A DNA stretch of 64,000 bases, taken from contig NZ_JARHUI010000003.1 of NCBI RefSeq assembly GCF_029222925.1, positions 355,721-419,720 on the forward strand, written 5' to 3'. Positions 52,298-60,541 of the stretch are shown piece by piece (position 1 is the first letter of the stretch; each line of letters starts with the position of its first letter). Made by a program: the position numbers and the translations under genes. The stretch is from Algoriphagus sp. CAU 1675. GTDB lineage: Bacteria; Bacteroidota; Bacteroidia; Cytophagales; Cyclobacteriaceae. The notes below the pieces were generated by a model. That model did no database searches and was not told the origin of the DNA. It worked only from the letters and a program-made list of their open reading frames with translations.

Positions 52298-54787
52298 ATG
52301 CATAAGAGTTTCGATCCATTCTCCTTTGACCTTCCAGTAGCCGAAATCATCTCCGAGGTCAAAAACCACCTTGCTACCAATAATTCTCTCATTGTCCAAG
52401 CACCTCCCGGAGCAGGTAAAAGTACTCTTTTGCCATTGGCCTTACTCGAGGAACCTTGGCTAAAGGGTAAGAAAATAATACTATTGGAACCTCGAAGGCT
52501 TGCCACAAAATCCATCGCCCAAAGAATGGCATCCATGAGCAATTCTAAATTGGGGGATTTGGTGGGATACAGGATCAGGTTCGAATCAGCTATTTCTGAA
52601 AACACCCAATTAGAGGTAATAACTGAAGGAATCCTTACTAGAATGTTGCATTCAGACAATGCCCTGGAGGATGTGGGTCTTGTCATTTTTGATGAGTTTC
52701 ATGAGAGAAACCTGCATTCAGAGGTAGCCTTGGCATTGTGTCGGGAATCCCAGCAAATCCTTCGTCCTGATTTGAGAATATTGCTGATGTCAGCTACTAT
52801 CGATTCCCAACAGCTTGCATCCCTGCTAAACACCAAAGTAATCCAGAGTCAGGGAAGGCAATATCCAGTAGATATCCATTATCTCAAAGAAGTGGACGAA
52901 TATGAGATCGGCGAGGATACTGCAAGACAAATCATCCCTCTAGCCCAACAACTTGAAGGAGACTTCCTTGTTTTTTTACCAGGGCAAGGAGAAATCAAAA
53001 AGGCAGCAGGAATTTTATCCAGAGCTTTACCAGAAGATAGCATTGTTCCTCTTTATGGGCAGTTAAGTTATTCAGAACAGCAAAAGGCTATACTTCCCCA
53101 CCCAAGTGGGAAAAGAAAGATTGTCCTTTCCACGGATATAGCAGAGACTTCCCTGACCATTGAAGGGGTAAGAGTGGTGGTGGATTCAGGTTTTGCCAAA
53201 TCCAGCCGTTTTGATCCAAGATCAGGTTTGTCAAAATTGGTTTTACACAGAATCAGCAAGGATTCTGCTGACCAAAGAAGCGGAAGAGCGGGAAGATTAA
53301 GTGCAGGAAATTCCTATAGATTATGGGGAAAAGGAACCCAAAACCTATTGGCTGATTTTAGGACCCCGGAATTGCTGGAAGCAGATCTGACTGGGATGGT
53401 TTTGGATATGAAAGCTTGGGGCAAACAGGACATTCGGACCATGACCTGGCTAACACCTCCTTCAGCTGGGAACCTGGCCCTTGCCGAAAAAACCCTGGAA
53501 GAAATTGAGGCAGTTTCTGAAGGTCAGTTGACTCCACATGGAAAAGAAATCCTCCAACTCCCCTGTCATCCTAGAATTGCCCATATGCTCATCTATGCTA
53601 AAAAGGCAAACCAGTTAGGACTTGGGACTGATATTGCTGCAATTTTGGAGGAAAGAGATCCTTTGAGATCAAACTCAGGGGTGGATATCAACTTAAGAAT
53701 CGAAGCTTTAAGAAGATTCAGAAGCCATGGAGTCAGTATTGCACGAATCAAAAAAATTGAAAAGGTAGCTTCCTCCTATCGGAAGCTTTTTAAGATCCAA
53801 GCCGAAAATGAAGCAATTGACCCTTGGCAAACAGGCTTACTCCTTGCTTTTGCATACCCAGAACGGATAGCATCAGCCCGTCCCGGAAACAATGCCCAAT
53901 TTCAATTGGCGAATGGAAAAATTGCTCAAATCGGCCATAGAGATGATTTGGCCCATGAATCCTGGTTAGCTGTTGCCCATTTAGATGCAAGGGATGGAAT
54001 GGGTAAAATCTGGTTGGCAGCCCCACTGAACCCAAAAGATTTAGCACCCATGCTGAAAATAAAAGAGGTATTGGAGTGGGACAGAAAAAAGGGAGGGCTA
54101 ATCGCTCATTCCGAAGTACGAATCGGAGCCATTGTTTTGGGAAAAAGACCCTTACAAAATTTTGATAAAAAACAGGTAAAAGGGGCAATTTTAGAAGCTA
54201 TCAAAGATGAGGGAGAGTTTCTGCTGGATTTCAATGAAGAGGTGATGCAGCTCATCTACCAAATCCAGTCTCTTAAGAATTGGAACCCTGATCAGAATTG
54301 GCCTGATTGGAGCGTTTCAAGCTTATGTGAAAATCCGGAGAGTTGGCTTGAACCTTATCTGGAAAACCAATCAAAAAATGAGGACTTGAAGAAATTGAAC
54401 CTCGTTCAGATTCTTCAGTATAGTTTGGATTTTGAGCAACAAGAGGCCATCAACGCACTGGTTCCCAATCGAATTGAAGTTCCGTCAGGAAGTCTAATAA
54501 AAATACAGTACAAAGAAGATGGACAGCCTCCCCTCTTATCAGTTCGGCTACAGGAACTATTTGGCTTATTGGAAACTCCGAAAATCAACAACGGCAAAAC
54601 ACCACTTCTGATAGAACTACTATCTCCCGGATACAAGCCAGTTCAACTGACTCAGGATTTAAAGAGTTTTTGGCAAAATGGATATTTCGAGGTGAAAAAA
54701 GAATTAAAAAGGCGCTATCCCAAACACGAATGGCCGGATGACCCAACTCAGGCTGAAGCCGTACGGGGAGTTAAACGAAGAAATTAA
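52298..54787 (+). CDS. hrpB: ATP-dependent helicase HrpB
   Basis: This 829-residue DEAH-type RNA helicase-like protein has Walker A APPGAGKST (35-43), motif II DEFHE (132-136), SAT box, and QRSGRAGR (about 325-332). The HrpB-specific C-terminal domain (about 480-829) is present. In E. coli HrpB function is not clear; other members act in RNA metabolism. An exact -7-like TAATTTTG at 52283-52290 lies just before the ATG, which would imply a nearly leaderless transcript. It is a single gene, with its stop overlapping the next, convergent gene. Confidence 0.94.
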   Translation: MHKSFDPFSFDLPVAEIISEVKNHLATNNSLIVQAPPGAGKSTLLPLALLEEPWLKGKKIILLEPRRLATKSIAQRMASMSNSKLGDLVGYRIRFESAISENTQLEVITEGILTRMLHSDNALEDVGLVIFDEFHERNLHSEVALALCRESQQILRPDLRILLMSATIDSQQLASLLNTKVIQSQGRQYPVDIHYLKEVDEYEIGEDTARQIIPLAQQLEGDFLVFLPGQGEIKKAAGILSRALPEDSIVPLYGQLSYSEQQKAILPHPSGKRKIVLSTDIAETSLTIEGVRVVVDSGFAKSSRFDPRSGLSKLVLHRISKDSADQRSGRAGRLSAGNSYRLWGKGTQNLLADFRTPELLEADLTGMVLDMKAWGKQDIRTMTWLTPPSAGNLALAEKTLEEIEAVSEGQLTPHGKEILQLPCHPRIAHMLIYAKKANQLGLGTDIAAILEERDPLRSNSGVDINLRIEALRRFRSHGVSIARIKKIEKVASSYRKLFKIQAENEAIDPWQTGLLLAFAYPERIASARPGNNAQFQLANGKIAQIGHRDDLAHESWLAVAHLDARDGMGKIWLAAPLNPKDLAPMLKIKEVLEWDRKKGGLIAHSEVRIGAIVLGKRPLQNFDKKQVKGAILEAIKDEGEFLLDFNEEVMQLIYQIQSLKNWNPDQNWPDWSVSSLCENPESWLEPYLENQSKNEDLKKLNLVQILQYSLDFEQQEAINALVPNRIEVPSGSLIKIQYKEDGQPPLLSVRLQELFGLLETPKINNGKTPLLIELLSPGYKPVQLTQDLKSFWQNGYFEVKKELKRRYPKHEWPDDPTQAEAVRGVKRRN

Positions 54788-55452
54788 CCGGGTAATTCCC
54801 TGTCCAGATAATTCAAAAACTGAAGAAATGATGCAATGGTAAAAGGAGTTTCTTCTCTGGACTGGATTTGCTCCAAAAAATTCTGACGGATTTCCGGATA
54901 ATCAAGAGGGTTATACAGCTTGCTCAAAGCAGTGGCCCTAAAGGCATTGTAGACAAAGTTCTGACTCTTAAATGACTTGTCTTTCCTGTTGTAAAATGCA
55001 TGTTCCAGAACCACCGGGTCAATCATTTGATCCAACCAAGGAAAACCCTTGCTGATAAAGAACTTTTCTGCAACTATCAATGCCTGAGACAACTCCGAAT
55101 CATTTTCAATTGAAAAATGCTTTGGCAAAGTCTTGTCCAATTTATAAGCAGGTTGGATCAAAGTCATGGAGCGTTCGGAATAATCTCCCAAACTTGGCAG
55201 AAACTGATGAATTAGCTTTTCAACTTTATTTATTCTGACACCAAGATTGTATTCCAAAAAACTTCCCTCCGGGGTTTCAGAAAGTTGCACGAAAATCACC
55301 TGTTTTCCCTGCGGAAAGTTTTTGAAAAACATCAAATGAGTGTCATTGAACTCAAATCCAAAGTCCTTAAAAAACCCAAAATGAAGCCCTATGACATCCA
55401 GTTTCCTCACATATATTTTAACTGATGAAACCCGGATTTGTTGTTTTATCAA
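54784..55452 (-). CDS. hypothetical protein paired with a HEAT-repeat gene
   Basis: This 222-residue protein starts with TTG at 55452 within the stop region of the preceding HEAT gene (TTGA overlap), so it is translationally coupled. No signal peptide, TM helix or motif is recognised; the sequence mixes strand-rich (about 20-75, QGKQVIFVQLSETPEG) and helical parts (about 130-222). The stop overlaps the hrpB stop by 4 bases. The coupling to the HEAT gene suggests a complex of the two proteins. The function is unknown. Confidence 0.65.
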   Translation of the reverse strand: MIKQQIRVSSVKIYVRKLDVIGLHFGFFKDFGFEFNDTHLMFFKNFPQGKQVIFVQLSETPEGSFLEYNLGVRINKVEKLIHQFLPSLGDYSERSMTLIQPAYKLDKTLPKHFSIENDSELSQALIVAEKFFISKGFPWLDQMIDPVVLEHAFYNRKDKSFKSQNFVYNAFRATALSKLYNPLDYPEIRQNFLEQIQSREETPFTIASFLQFLNYLDRELPG

Positions 55453-55970
55453 AGAAATAATTCCTTCAATTCCACCAGCATAGGCTCCACTTCAGACTTT
55501 TTGATTTGCAGGCTGCCTTCATCCTCTGGATTGTGAAGGTAATGGTTCCAATGTTTTTCGGCTTTTCGAATGGTTCGGGGAGTGATATCAAATTCTAACT
55601 GGTCCAAATAATCCTTTGCCAAAGTGGAAGCCTTAAAATTCCCGAATAAATAAACCCTAAAAATATCTACAAATCGCTGACTCAAATCAAACTCCTCCAA
55701 AATCTGAACAAAAGCACCTTGCTGGTTTCTGTTTTTACGGTCAAAGATCGACTCAAATATGGCATCCAGTGCTTCCTCGTTATAAGGCGTTTTGGAAAGT
55801 GCCCGGCAAGCCAAATAAGCAATTTCCCAATCATCTCCATTGACTAGCTGAATCAAGCGGTCTTTCACTTCCTCAGTTGCAATCTTACCAAGTTTGTCTG
55901 CATAGACATACGCCTCCCCTTCTTGAGGATCGCACATTTTGTCAAATAGAAATTGGATTTCCTGCTCCAT
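55449..55970 (-). CDS. HEAT-repeat-like helical protein
   Basis: Start ATG at 55970 (MEQEIQFLFDKMCDPQEGEA); the longer frame beginning at 56147 would run into the divergent VLRF1 gene and is not used. About 173 residues, all helical, with HEAT/Armadillo-like pairs (VKDRLIQLVNGDDWEIAYLA, RTIRKAEKHWNHYLHNPEDE). An exact minus-strand TATATTTG (+ strand 55989-55996) lies 19 bases upstream but without a good -33 element. It probably scaffolds protein interactions. The next gene overlaps its stop. Confidence 0.65.
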   Translation of the reverse strand: MEQEIQFLFDKMCDPQEGEAYVYADKLGKIATEEVKDRLIQLVNGDDWEIAYLACRALSKTPYNEEALDAIFESIFDRKNRNQQGAFVQILEEFDLSQRFVDIFRVYLFGNFKASTLAKDYLDQLEFDITPRTIRKAEKHWNHYLHNPEDEGSLQIKKSEVEPMLVELKELFL

Positions 55971-56018
55971 AATTTTTCGGTTTATTTGCAAATATAGCTG
56001 AATAGATTGCAAGCAGAT

Positions 56019-56723
56019 ATGAAAATCCCCGGTGCACAAACAGTCAGTATAATTCAGGCAAATGATTTGGTAAACCAATGCCTGAACATTGGCCTGGCGG
56101 TGGAATACAAAAAGGAAATTAAGCAACTGGAATTCAGCACTGAACAACAGTGGATGTATCGTTTATTTATTCCCTGGAATCAGACTTGGAGCTTTGAGCA
56201 TGGATTTAAACAAATGGAAGATTCCCACATAGGATTAGTATTGATACGAGCCGGCCAAGCCTGTACTGGCTATATACACAATGGGGAACTGATGGATCAT
56301 AAAGTCTTTCGAGCCTACATGGTCAGGAAAAAGCAGGGAAAAAGCCAAATCAAGCATTTAAAAACAAAAGGAAAATCAAGAGCAGGCTCCAGAATTCGTC
56401 TGGAAGAATCAGCTCGCTTTTTTGAGGATATCAATGAGCGGCTTTCATTTTATGGGCGAAACCACCCAATTGATTATTGGGGTATTTCTTGCGGAAAAAC
56501 CCTCTGGCCATACTTTTTTGCTTCCGAAACTGCTCCTCCTTTTTCCTCTAAAAATGATAATCTGATCCAACTCCCCTATCATATTGATCAGGCAAGTTTT
56601 CAAGAACTCAAGCAGCTAAATAGCTCAATTCACCAATTTCAATTGTTGGTTTCAGAGAGAGGCCAAAAGTTATACGAGGAGTTTTCTGAATCAGAAAATG
56701 AAACCCCAGACGACAATTGGTAA
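56019..56723 (+). CDS. Vms1-like release factor (bVLRF1 family), putative peptidyl-tRNA hydrolase
   Basis: The ATG at 56019 is preferred; a TTG at 56007 would add 4 residues. About 234 residues, no signal. The middle block closely matches the VLRF1 family (Vms1/ANKZF1 relatives of eRF1): HKVFRAYMVRKKQGKSQ (94-110), SRAGSRIRLEES (120-131), DINERLSFYG (about 137-146). The catalytic GxxQ reads G107-K-S-Q110, as in Vms1/ANKZF1 enzymes, which release peptides from stalled-ribosome peptidyl-tRNA. A bacterial, Bacteroidetes-type version is described in Pfam-type resources; activity in bacteria is not established here. Family assignment is by motif recognition; a role in ribosome rescue is inference. 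Confidence 0.75.
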   Translation: MKIPGAQTVSIIQANDLVNQCLNIGLAVEYKKEIKQLEFSTEQQWMYRLFIPWNQTWSFEHGFKQMEDSHIGLVLIRAGQACTGYIHNGELMDHKVFRAYMVRKKQGKSQIKHLKTKGKSRAGSRIRLEESARFFEDINERLSFYGRNHPIDYWGISCGKTLWPYFFASETAPPFSSKNDNLIQLPYHIDQASFQELKQLNSSIHQFQLLVSERGQKLYEEFSESENETPDDNW

Positions 56724-56748
56724 AAAAAGCCCCGATTTTTCGGGGCTT
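56722..56748 (-). terminator. terminator of the TM2/DUF2752 gene pair (also VLRF1 end)
   Basis: AAGCCCCGA (56727-56735) pairs with TCGGGGCTT (56740-56748) around a T4 loop. Seven A residues (56722-56728) give a T7 tract on the minus strand. It sits immediately after the VLRF1 stop and 30 bases past the TM2 gene stop at 56778. Confidence 0.85.
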
Positions 56749-56777
56749 CAGGTTGGTGTGTTAAGTTGGTTTAGTGA

Positions 56778-57152
56778 TCATTTTCCTTCTTCAGAACCCG
56801 GGTAATGATTTGAAATCATCGCTAGGGTTTCATGAGCCATTTTCACATTATATTCATAAGCAAGGCTTTTGTAATTCACCAAATCGACAATGGTACCGAT
56901 GAAACAAAGACCTACAGTCAGGATATACAAAATCCCCAACCCGACTTGGCCTAGAATAAAACGGTGCAAGCCAGCAAAACCAAAGAATCCAATCAATGTT
57001 AAGATCAAAATCATTTGGGAGTCTTTTCTTCTTGCCCGATAAACCTGAGCAAATAACGACGCCTGATCATCATCCATGTTTTTCATTAGACCCTGGATGT
57101 AACCCAGTTCCATTCCTTCCAATTCCGGAAGGTGTCTCAATACATTAGCCAT
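56778..57152 (-). CDS. TM2 domain-containing membrane protein
   Basis: The protein has 124 residues. Residues about 1-55 are soluble and helical (LRHLPELEGMELGYIQGL). The TM2 domain covers about 62-108 with two TM helices (LTLIGFFGFAGLHRFILGQ and LGILYILTVGLCFIG) and the DRF-like turn GLHRF. The function of bacterial TM2 proteins is unknown. Its start overlaps the stop of the DUF2752 gene by 8 bases, so the two are translationally coupled. Confidence 0.88.
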   Translation of the reverse strand: MANVLRHLPELEGMELGYIQGLMKNMDDDQASLFAQVYRARRKDSQMILILTLIGFFGFAGLHRFILGQVGLGILYILTVGLCFIGTIVDLVNYKSLAYEYNVKMAHETLAMISNHYPGSEEGK

Positions 57153-57450
57153 AATTGTGTGTTGTTTTTAGGTTTTTAATCAAATTCCAAATTCTAGAAA
57201 GGATTACCAAATAAGCCAACATGGCCAAGGGATGCATGGACCAAGACTCCTGAAACTCCCCTCTTGCAAGAAGGTTCATGGACCGGCCCAAACCACAACC
57301 AGGACACCATTCTATTCCAAGCTGACTCAATGGACAAAGGCTAAAATGCGCATCAGCCGATGGATTCAAAGTCAGAATGGCAATCATACTGGCCATCCAG
57401 AACATCAGTTCCAATGGAAATTGTGAAACCCGATTGATAATCTCTTTCAT
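57145..57450 (-). CDS. DUF2752 family membrane protein
   Basis: Start ATG at 57450 is chosen (101 residues, usual for DUF2752); an ATG at 57522 would add 24 residues. Two TM helices (FPLELMFWMASMIAILTL and LAMLAYLVILSRIW) flank the conserved cysteine motif CPGCGLGRS (about 49-57) preceded by SLCPLS. The Cys residues may bind metal. Its partner is the TM2 gene (8-base overlap). The function is unknown. Confidence 0.85.
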   Translation of the reverse strand: MKEIINRVSQFPLELMFWMASMIAILTLNPSADAHFSLCPLSQLGIEWCPGCGLGRSMNLLARGEFQESWSMHPLAMLAYLVILSRIWNLIKNLKTTHNYG

Positions 57451-57690
57451 GCTTCTGAAAGTACGAAAAAGGTGCCATCCACAAAAAAGCCCCAAATTCA
57501 AGAATAAATGTGGTTTTGGCATTGATGAATGCTTGATTTACGTACATAATAATGTCCGATTATGAACGGTTAATTGAAATAGAATACATTCGAGAATAGA
57601 CTGAGGCACTCCATATGATCTAAACCAAATTGGAATTTTAGTAAAGCTTCAGTTTATTCACAGCTTTCTTATTTTGAATTTGTATTTTGG

Positions 57691-58617
57691 ATGGCCAGTA
57701 GTAAAAATTTTATGATTAAATCCTTCCTCTTTACTCTCAGCCTTTCATGGTTTTTTGTAACCCATCTTACTGCACAGACTACTAGTTTTGACCTTTGGCA
57801 GGTAAAGACAGAGGGGAAATCGAATAATCTTAAAATAGCGCCAAAAACAGCAAAACCTATTACCGATAGACCTGAATACGACAATCAGCCCTCCTTTATC
57901 AATGAATATCAAATGGTTTTTTCCGCAGCCGATGAAAATGGAAACCATGATATCATAGTTTACAATTTTGAAACGGGGAAGTTTACCAACCTCAGTAAAA
58001 CGGCTTCTGTAAGTGAATTTTCCCCACAAATCACGGATTGTGGACAATACATCGGTGCTGTGGTAATGGAAGAAGATAAATCACAACGAATTTGGTTGTA
58101 CCCTACCAATTTTGAAAAGCCTGAACTTTTGTACGATGATATAGAACCGGTGGGATATTATGATTGGTACAAAAATAAGGCAGCAATGTTTGTACTGGGT
58201 GAACCCAATAAATTGGTCTACGCCGAAGGCAGAAACGATTTGATCCAAATTGATGAGAATATAGCCAGATCTGTAAAAACCCGGCCCAAAACCTCTCAGA
58301 TCACTTATTTGTCGTTAAAAGATCCTGTTGAAACTAACAATGGAAAAGCTCTGACCTTAAAATATTTTGACATTGAAAGTAAAGTTTTTGGAGAATTGGG
58401 TAATGGATTAGAAGGTTCTCAGGATTTTATCTGGATTGACAAAAATACCCTATTGATGGCTAGGGGTAATACAATTTATAAGAGGAAAGTCAGTGAAGGA
58501 ATCTGGAAAGAAATTGGTACTATAGAATCAGATACCCATCAAAATATTAGTAGGCTAGCCTATAGCCCTGAGCTTCAAATTCTCGTGTTTGCAATAGAAA
58601 GAAAAAACCAACAATAA
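57691..58617 (+). CDS. periplasmic beta-propeller protein (TolB/PD40-like)
   Basis: ATG at 57691; an ATG at 57712 would give a cleaner signal peptide (MIKSFLFTLSLSW, cleaved after THLTAQ). 308 residues. PD40/WD-like blades are visible in FINEYQMVFSAADENGNHDI (about 71-90), EFSPQITDCGQYIGAVV and RLAYSPELQILVFAIE. It most likely folds as a TolB-type propeller in the periplasm. Next gene (SMP-30-like) begins 3 bases after, so they are co-transcribed. Exact function unknown. Confidence 0.8.
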   Translation: MASSKNFMIKSFLFTLSLSWFFVTHLTAQTTSFDLWQVKTEGKSNNLKIAPKTAKPITDRPEYDNQPSFINEYQMVFSAADENGNHDIIVYNFETGKFTNLSKTASVSEFSPQITDCGQYIGAVVMEEDKSQRIWLYPTNFEKPELLYDDIEPVGYYDWYKNKAAMFVLGEPNKLVYAEGRNDLIQIDENIARSVKTRPKTSQITYLSLKDPVETNNGKALTLKYFDIESKVFGELGNGLEGSQDFIWIDKNTLLMARGNTIYKRKVSEGIWKEIGTIESDTHQNISRLAYSPELQILVFAIERKNQQ

Positions 58618-58620
58618 CCT

Positions 58621-59535
58621 ATGTACTCAAAAATCACCTATTTTCTAATTTCAGGACTTCTGGTTGGGAATTCCTTATTTGCTCAGATTGAAGACAAAAA
58701 AGGAATAGTGGCCAAAGATGCTGAATTGACCAAAGTTCAGGACGGCTTTTCATTTACAGAGGGCCCGGCAATCAATAGATTTGGAGACGTTTTCTTCACA
58801 GACCAACCTAATAACAGAATTCACAAATGGAATGCGATTTCCAATGAAGTGACAGTGTTTATGGAAGATGCTGGAAGGTCAAATGGTATGTATTTCATGC
58901 TTGACGGAACTCTTATCTCCTGTGCTGATGAGCAAAACGAGCTATGGTCTATTCAGACCACAGGAGAAAAAGAAGTATTGGTCAACTCTTTCAGAGGAAA
59001 AAAATTAAATGGACCAAATGATGTTTGGGTTCGTCCAAAAGGTGGATTATACTTTACAGACCCATTATATCCTCGCCCTTACTGGGAAGGAATCCGAGAC
59101 AAGGATATGCAGCAGGACGGTCAACATGTATATTTTCTCTCGGCTGATAGATCAGAGCTATTCAGGGTAGCAGAAGATTTGGTTAAACCCAACGGAATCG
59201 TTGGTTCACCGGATGGCAAATATTTGTATGTAGCAGATATTGGCGACAACAAGACCTATAGATATGAAATAAGGGAAGATGGCTATTTGACCAATAAAAC
59301 CCTGTTTTGCGATATGGGTTCTGATGGAATGACGATAGATGACAGAGGCAATATATACCTTACCGGAAATGGGGTAACTGTATTTGACCGAAAGGGTGAG
59401 CAAATCGCTCATATTCCTGTTCCAGCAAAATGGACTGCCAATGTTGTATTTGGAGCCTTGGACAGAAAAACTTTATTTATCACAGCGATGGATGCCGTTT
59501 ATACTCTTCAGATGAAAACTAGAGGTGTTTGGTAA
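58621..59535 (+). CDS. secreted SMP-30/gluconolactonase family protein
   Basis: This 304-residue protein has a signal peptide (1-21, LFAQ). The six-blade propeller of SMP-30/gluconolactonase is visible with metal-site motifs FTEGPAIN (about 45-52, Glu), LNGPNDVWV (about 131-139, Asn) and DMGSDGMTID (about 237-246, Asp). It probably hydrolyses a sugar lactone in the periplasm. This would match the oxidative-sugar genes elsewhere in the window. It follows a propeller gene by 3 bases. Confidence 0.92.
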   Translation: MYSKITYFLISGLLVGNSLFAQIEDKKGIVAKDAELTKVQDGFSFTEGPAINRFGDVFFTDQPNNRIHKWNAISNEVTVFMEDAGRSNGMYFMLDGTLISCADEQNELWSIQTTGEKEVLVNSFRGKKLNGPNDVWVRPKGGLYFTDPLYPRPYWEGIRDKDMQQDGQHVYFLSADRSELFRVAEDLVKPNGIVGSPDGKYLYVADIGDNKTYRYEIREDGYLTNKTLFCDMGSDGMTIDDRGNIYLTGNGVTVFDRKGEQIAHIPVPAKWTANVVFGALDRKTLFITAMDAVYTLQMKTRGVW

Positions 59536-59541
59536 ATAAAA

Positions 59542-59578
59542 AATCCCGCAGCCCAAATATCAATCAGGCTGCGGGATT
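59542..59578 (-). terminator. terminator between SMP-30 and FrnE-like genes
   Basis: AATCCCGCAGCC (59542-59553) and GGCTGCGGGATT (59567-59578) form a perfect 12-bp stem with a 13-base loop. On the minus strand it is followed by a T-rich stretch (A-rich upstream of 59542 on plus), ending the DsbA-like gene at 59605. Confidence 0.87.
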
Positions 59579-59604
59579 AAAGTTTTTAAAAATTTCCGAT
59601 TGGC

Positions 59605-60318
59605 TTAGCCGCAATTTCCATCGTCTGTGCAGCTTTCACCTTCTTCTCCTTCGGTAACCTTCAAACTCCCCTCCTTAGACAAAGAGAATTCATTCCAGGC
59701 TTGTTCTAAAGTCCGATCAAAAACTTCATCCGCCTGAGCGCCAGAAATCGCGAATTTTCTGTCAAAAACAAAGAAAGGAACCCCTCTAACTCCAATCAAA
59801 TGGGCTTCGTACATATCTTGATCAACAGCATTTTCAAACTCCTTTGAGTAAAGTATTGATTTAATATTTTCTTCATCCAAACCCACTTCTTTCCCAAGCG
59901 AAATCAAAGTTTCAAAATAATCGATATTCCTAGATTCTGAAAGGTGGGCTTTTAACAACCTCTCCTTCATGGCATCCCCTTTTCCATGAACCTTTGCAAA
60001 CTGCAGAAGACGATGTGCATTTTTTGAATTGGCAACCCTTGCATTTTGCAGATTATACTCTAAACCCTCCAGTTTAGCCATTTCTTCAACCTGAGTAGTG
60101 ATTTGAAGGGTTTGTTCCAGGGACCAGCCTTTGGTTTTTGATAAATGCTCCAAAGAAGTCGCCGAAGGATCAGTTTGTAAATCCGGGTTCAGAAGAAAAC
60201 TTTTCCATTCTATTTCTACAGCGTCCCTGTTGCCAAACTTTTGTAGGGATTTTTCCAATTTTCGTTTACCTATAAAACAAAAAGGGCAAACTATATCAGA
60301 CCAAATTTCTATTTTCAT
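59605..60318 (-). CDS. DsbA family oxidoreductase, FrnE-like
   Basis: This 237-residue thioredoxin-fold protein has the active-site CPFC (11-14) right at the N-terminus and no signal peptide, so it is cytoplasmic. The pattern (IWSDIVCPFCFIGKRKLEK, then the GVRGVPFFVFDRKFAISGAQ cis-Pro loop) matches the FrnE/2-hydroxychromene-2-carboxylate isomerase-like group of disulfide isomerases. The C-terminus has an extra CxxxxxC pair (ESCTDDGNCG). Divergent from the small zinc-ribbon gene, with its own terminator. Confidence 0.92.
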   Translation of the reverse strand: MKIEIWSDIVCPFCFIGKRKLEKSLQKFGNRDAVEIEWKSFLLNPDLQTDPSATSLEHLSKTKGWSLEQTLQITTQVEEMAKLEGLEYNLQNARVANSKNAHRLLQFAKVHGKGDAMKERLLKAHLSESRNIDYFETLISLGKEVGLDEENIKSILYSKEFENAVDQDMYEAHLIGVRGVPFFVFDRKFAISGAQADEVFDRTLEQAWNEFSLSKEGSLKVTEGEEGESCTDDGNCG

Positions 60319-60368
60319 TGAATTTCATTTAATTCAGTATAAATCTTATTTAATCCAAAAGAGTTCAA

Positions 60369-60530
60369 TTGAATTTGAAAACCAAAGAATGCCCTTCCTG
60401 TGCCATGGAAATCGATGCAAAGGAGAAAATTTGCCCGATTTGCAAATATGAATTTCCAAAAAGATCCCCTTGGATTACTTGGCTCGCAATTTTCCTGCTT
60501 TTGGTTTGGATCCTTACTTACATTCTCTAA
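60369..60530 (+). CDS. small zinc-ribbon plus single TM helix protein (53 aa)
   Basis: The frame is closed by an upstream stop at 60351, so the start is TTG 60369 or TTG 60375; ATG 60405 would cut the zinc ribbon. Translation has CPSC (8-11) and CPIC (22-25), the two knuckles of a zinc ribbon, then a hydrophobic helix (WITWLAIFLLLVWILTYIL, 35-53). Such small proteins are often missed. It ends 11 bases before the PLP-enzyme start and may be co-transcribed with it. Similar short proteins are known in Bacteroidetes; the role is unknown. Confidence 0.65.
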   Translation: MNLKTKECPSCAMEIDAKEKICPICKYEFPKRSPWITWLAIFLLLVWILTYIL

Positions 60531-60541
60531 AAAAACACCCT

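Noticed and set aside
55971..56147. upstream extension of the HEAT gene by 59 codons
   Set aside because: It would run through the divergent promoter region and into the VLRF1 coding sequence; the extension is Cys/Phe/Leu-rich and unlike the helical remainder.
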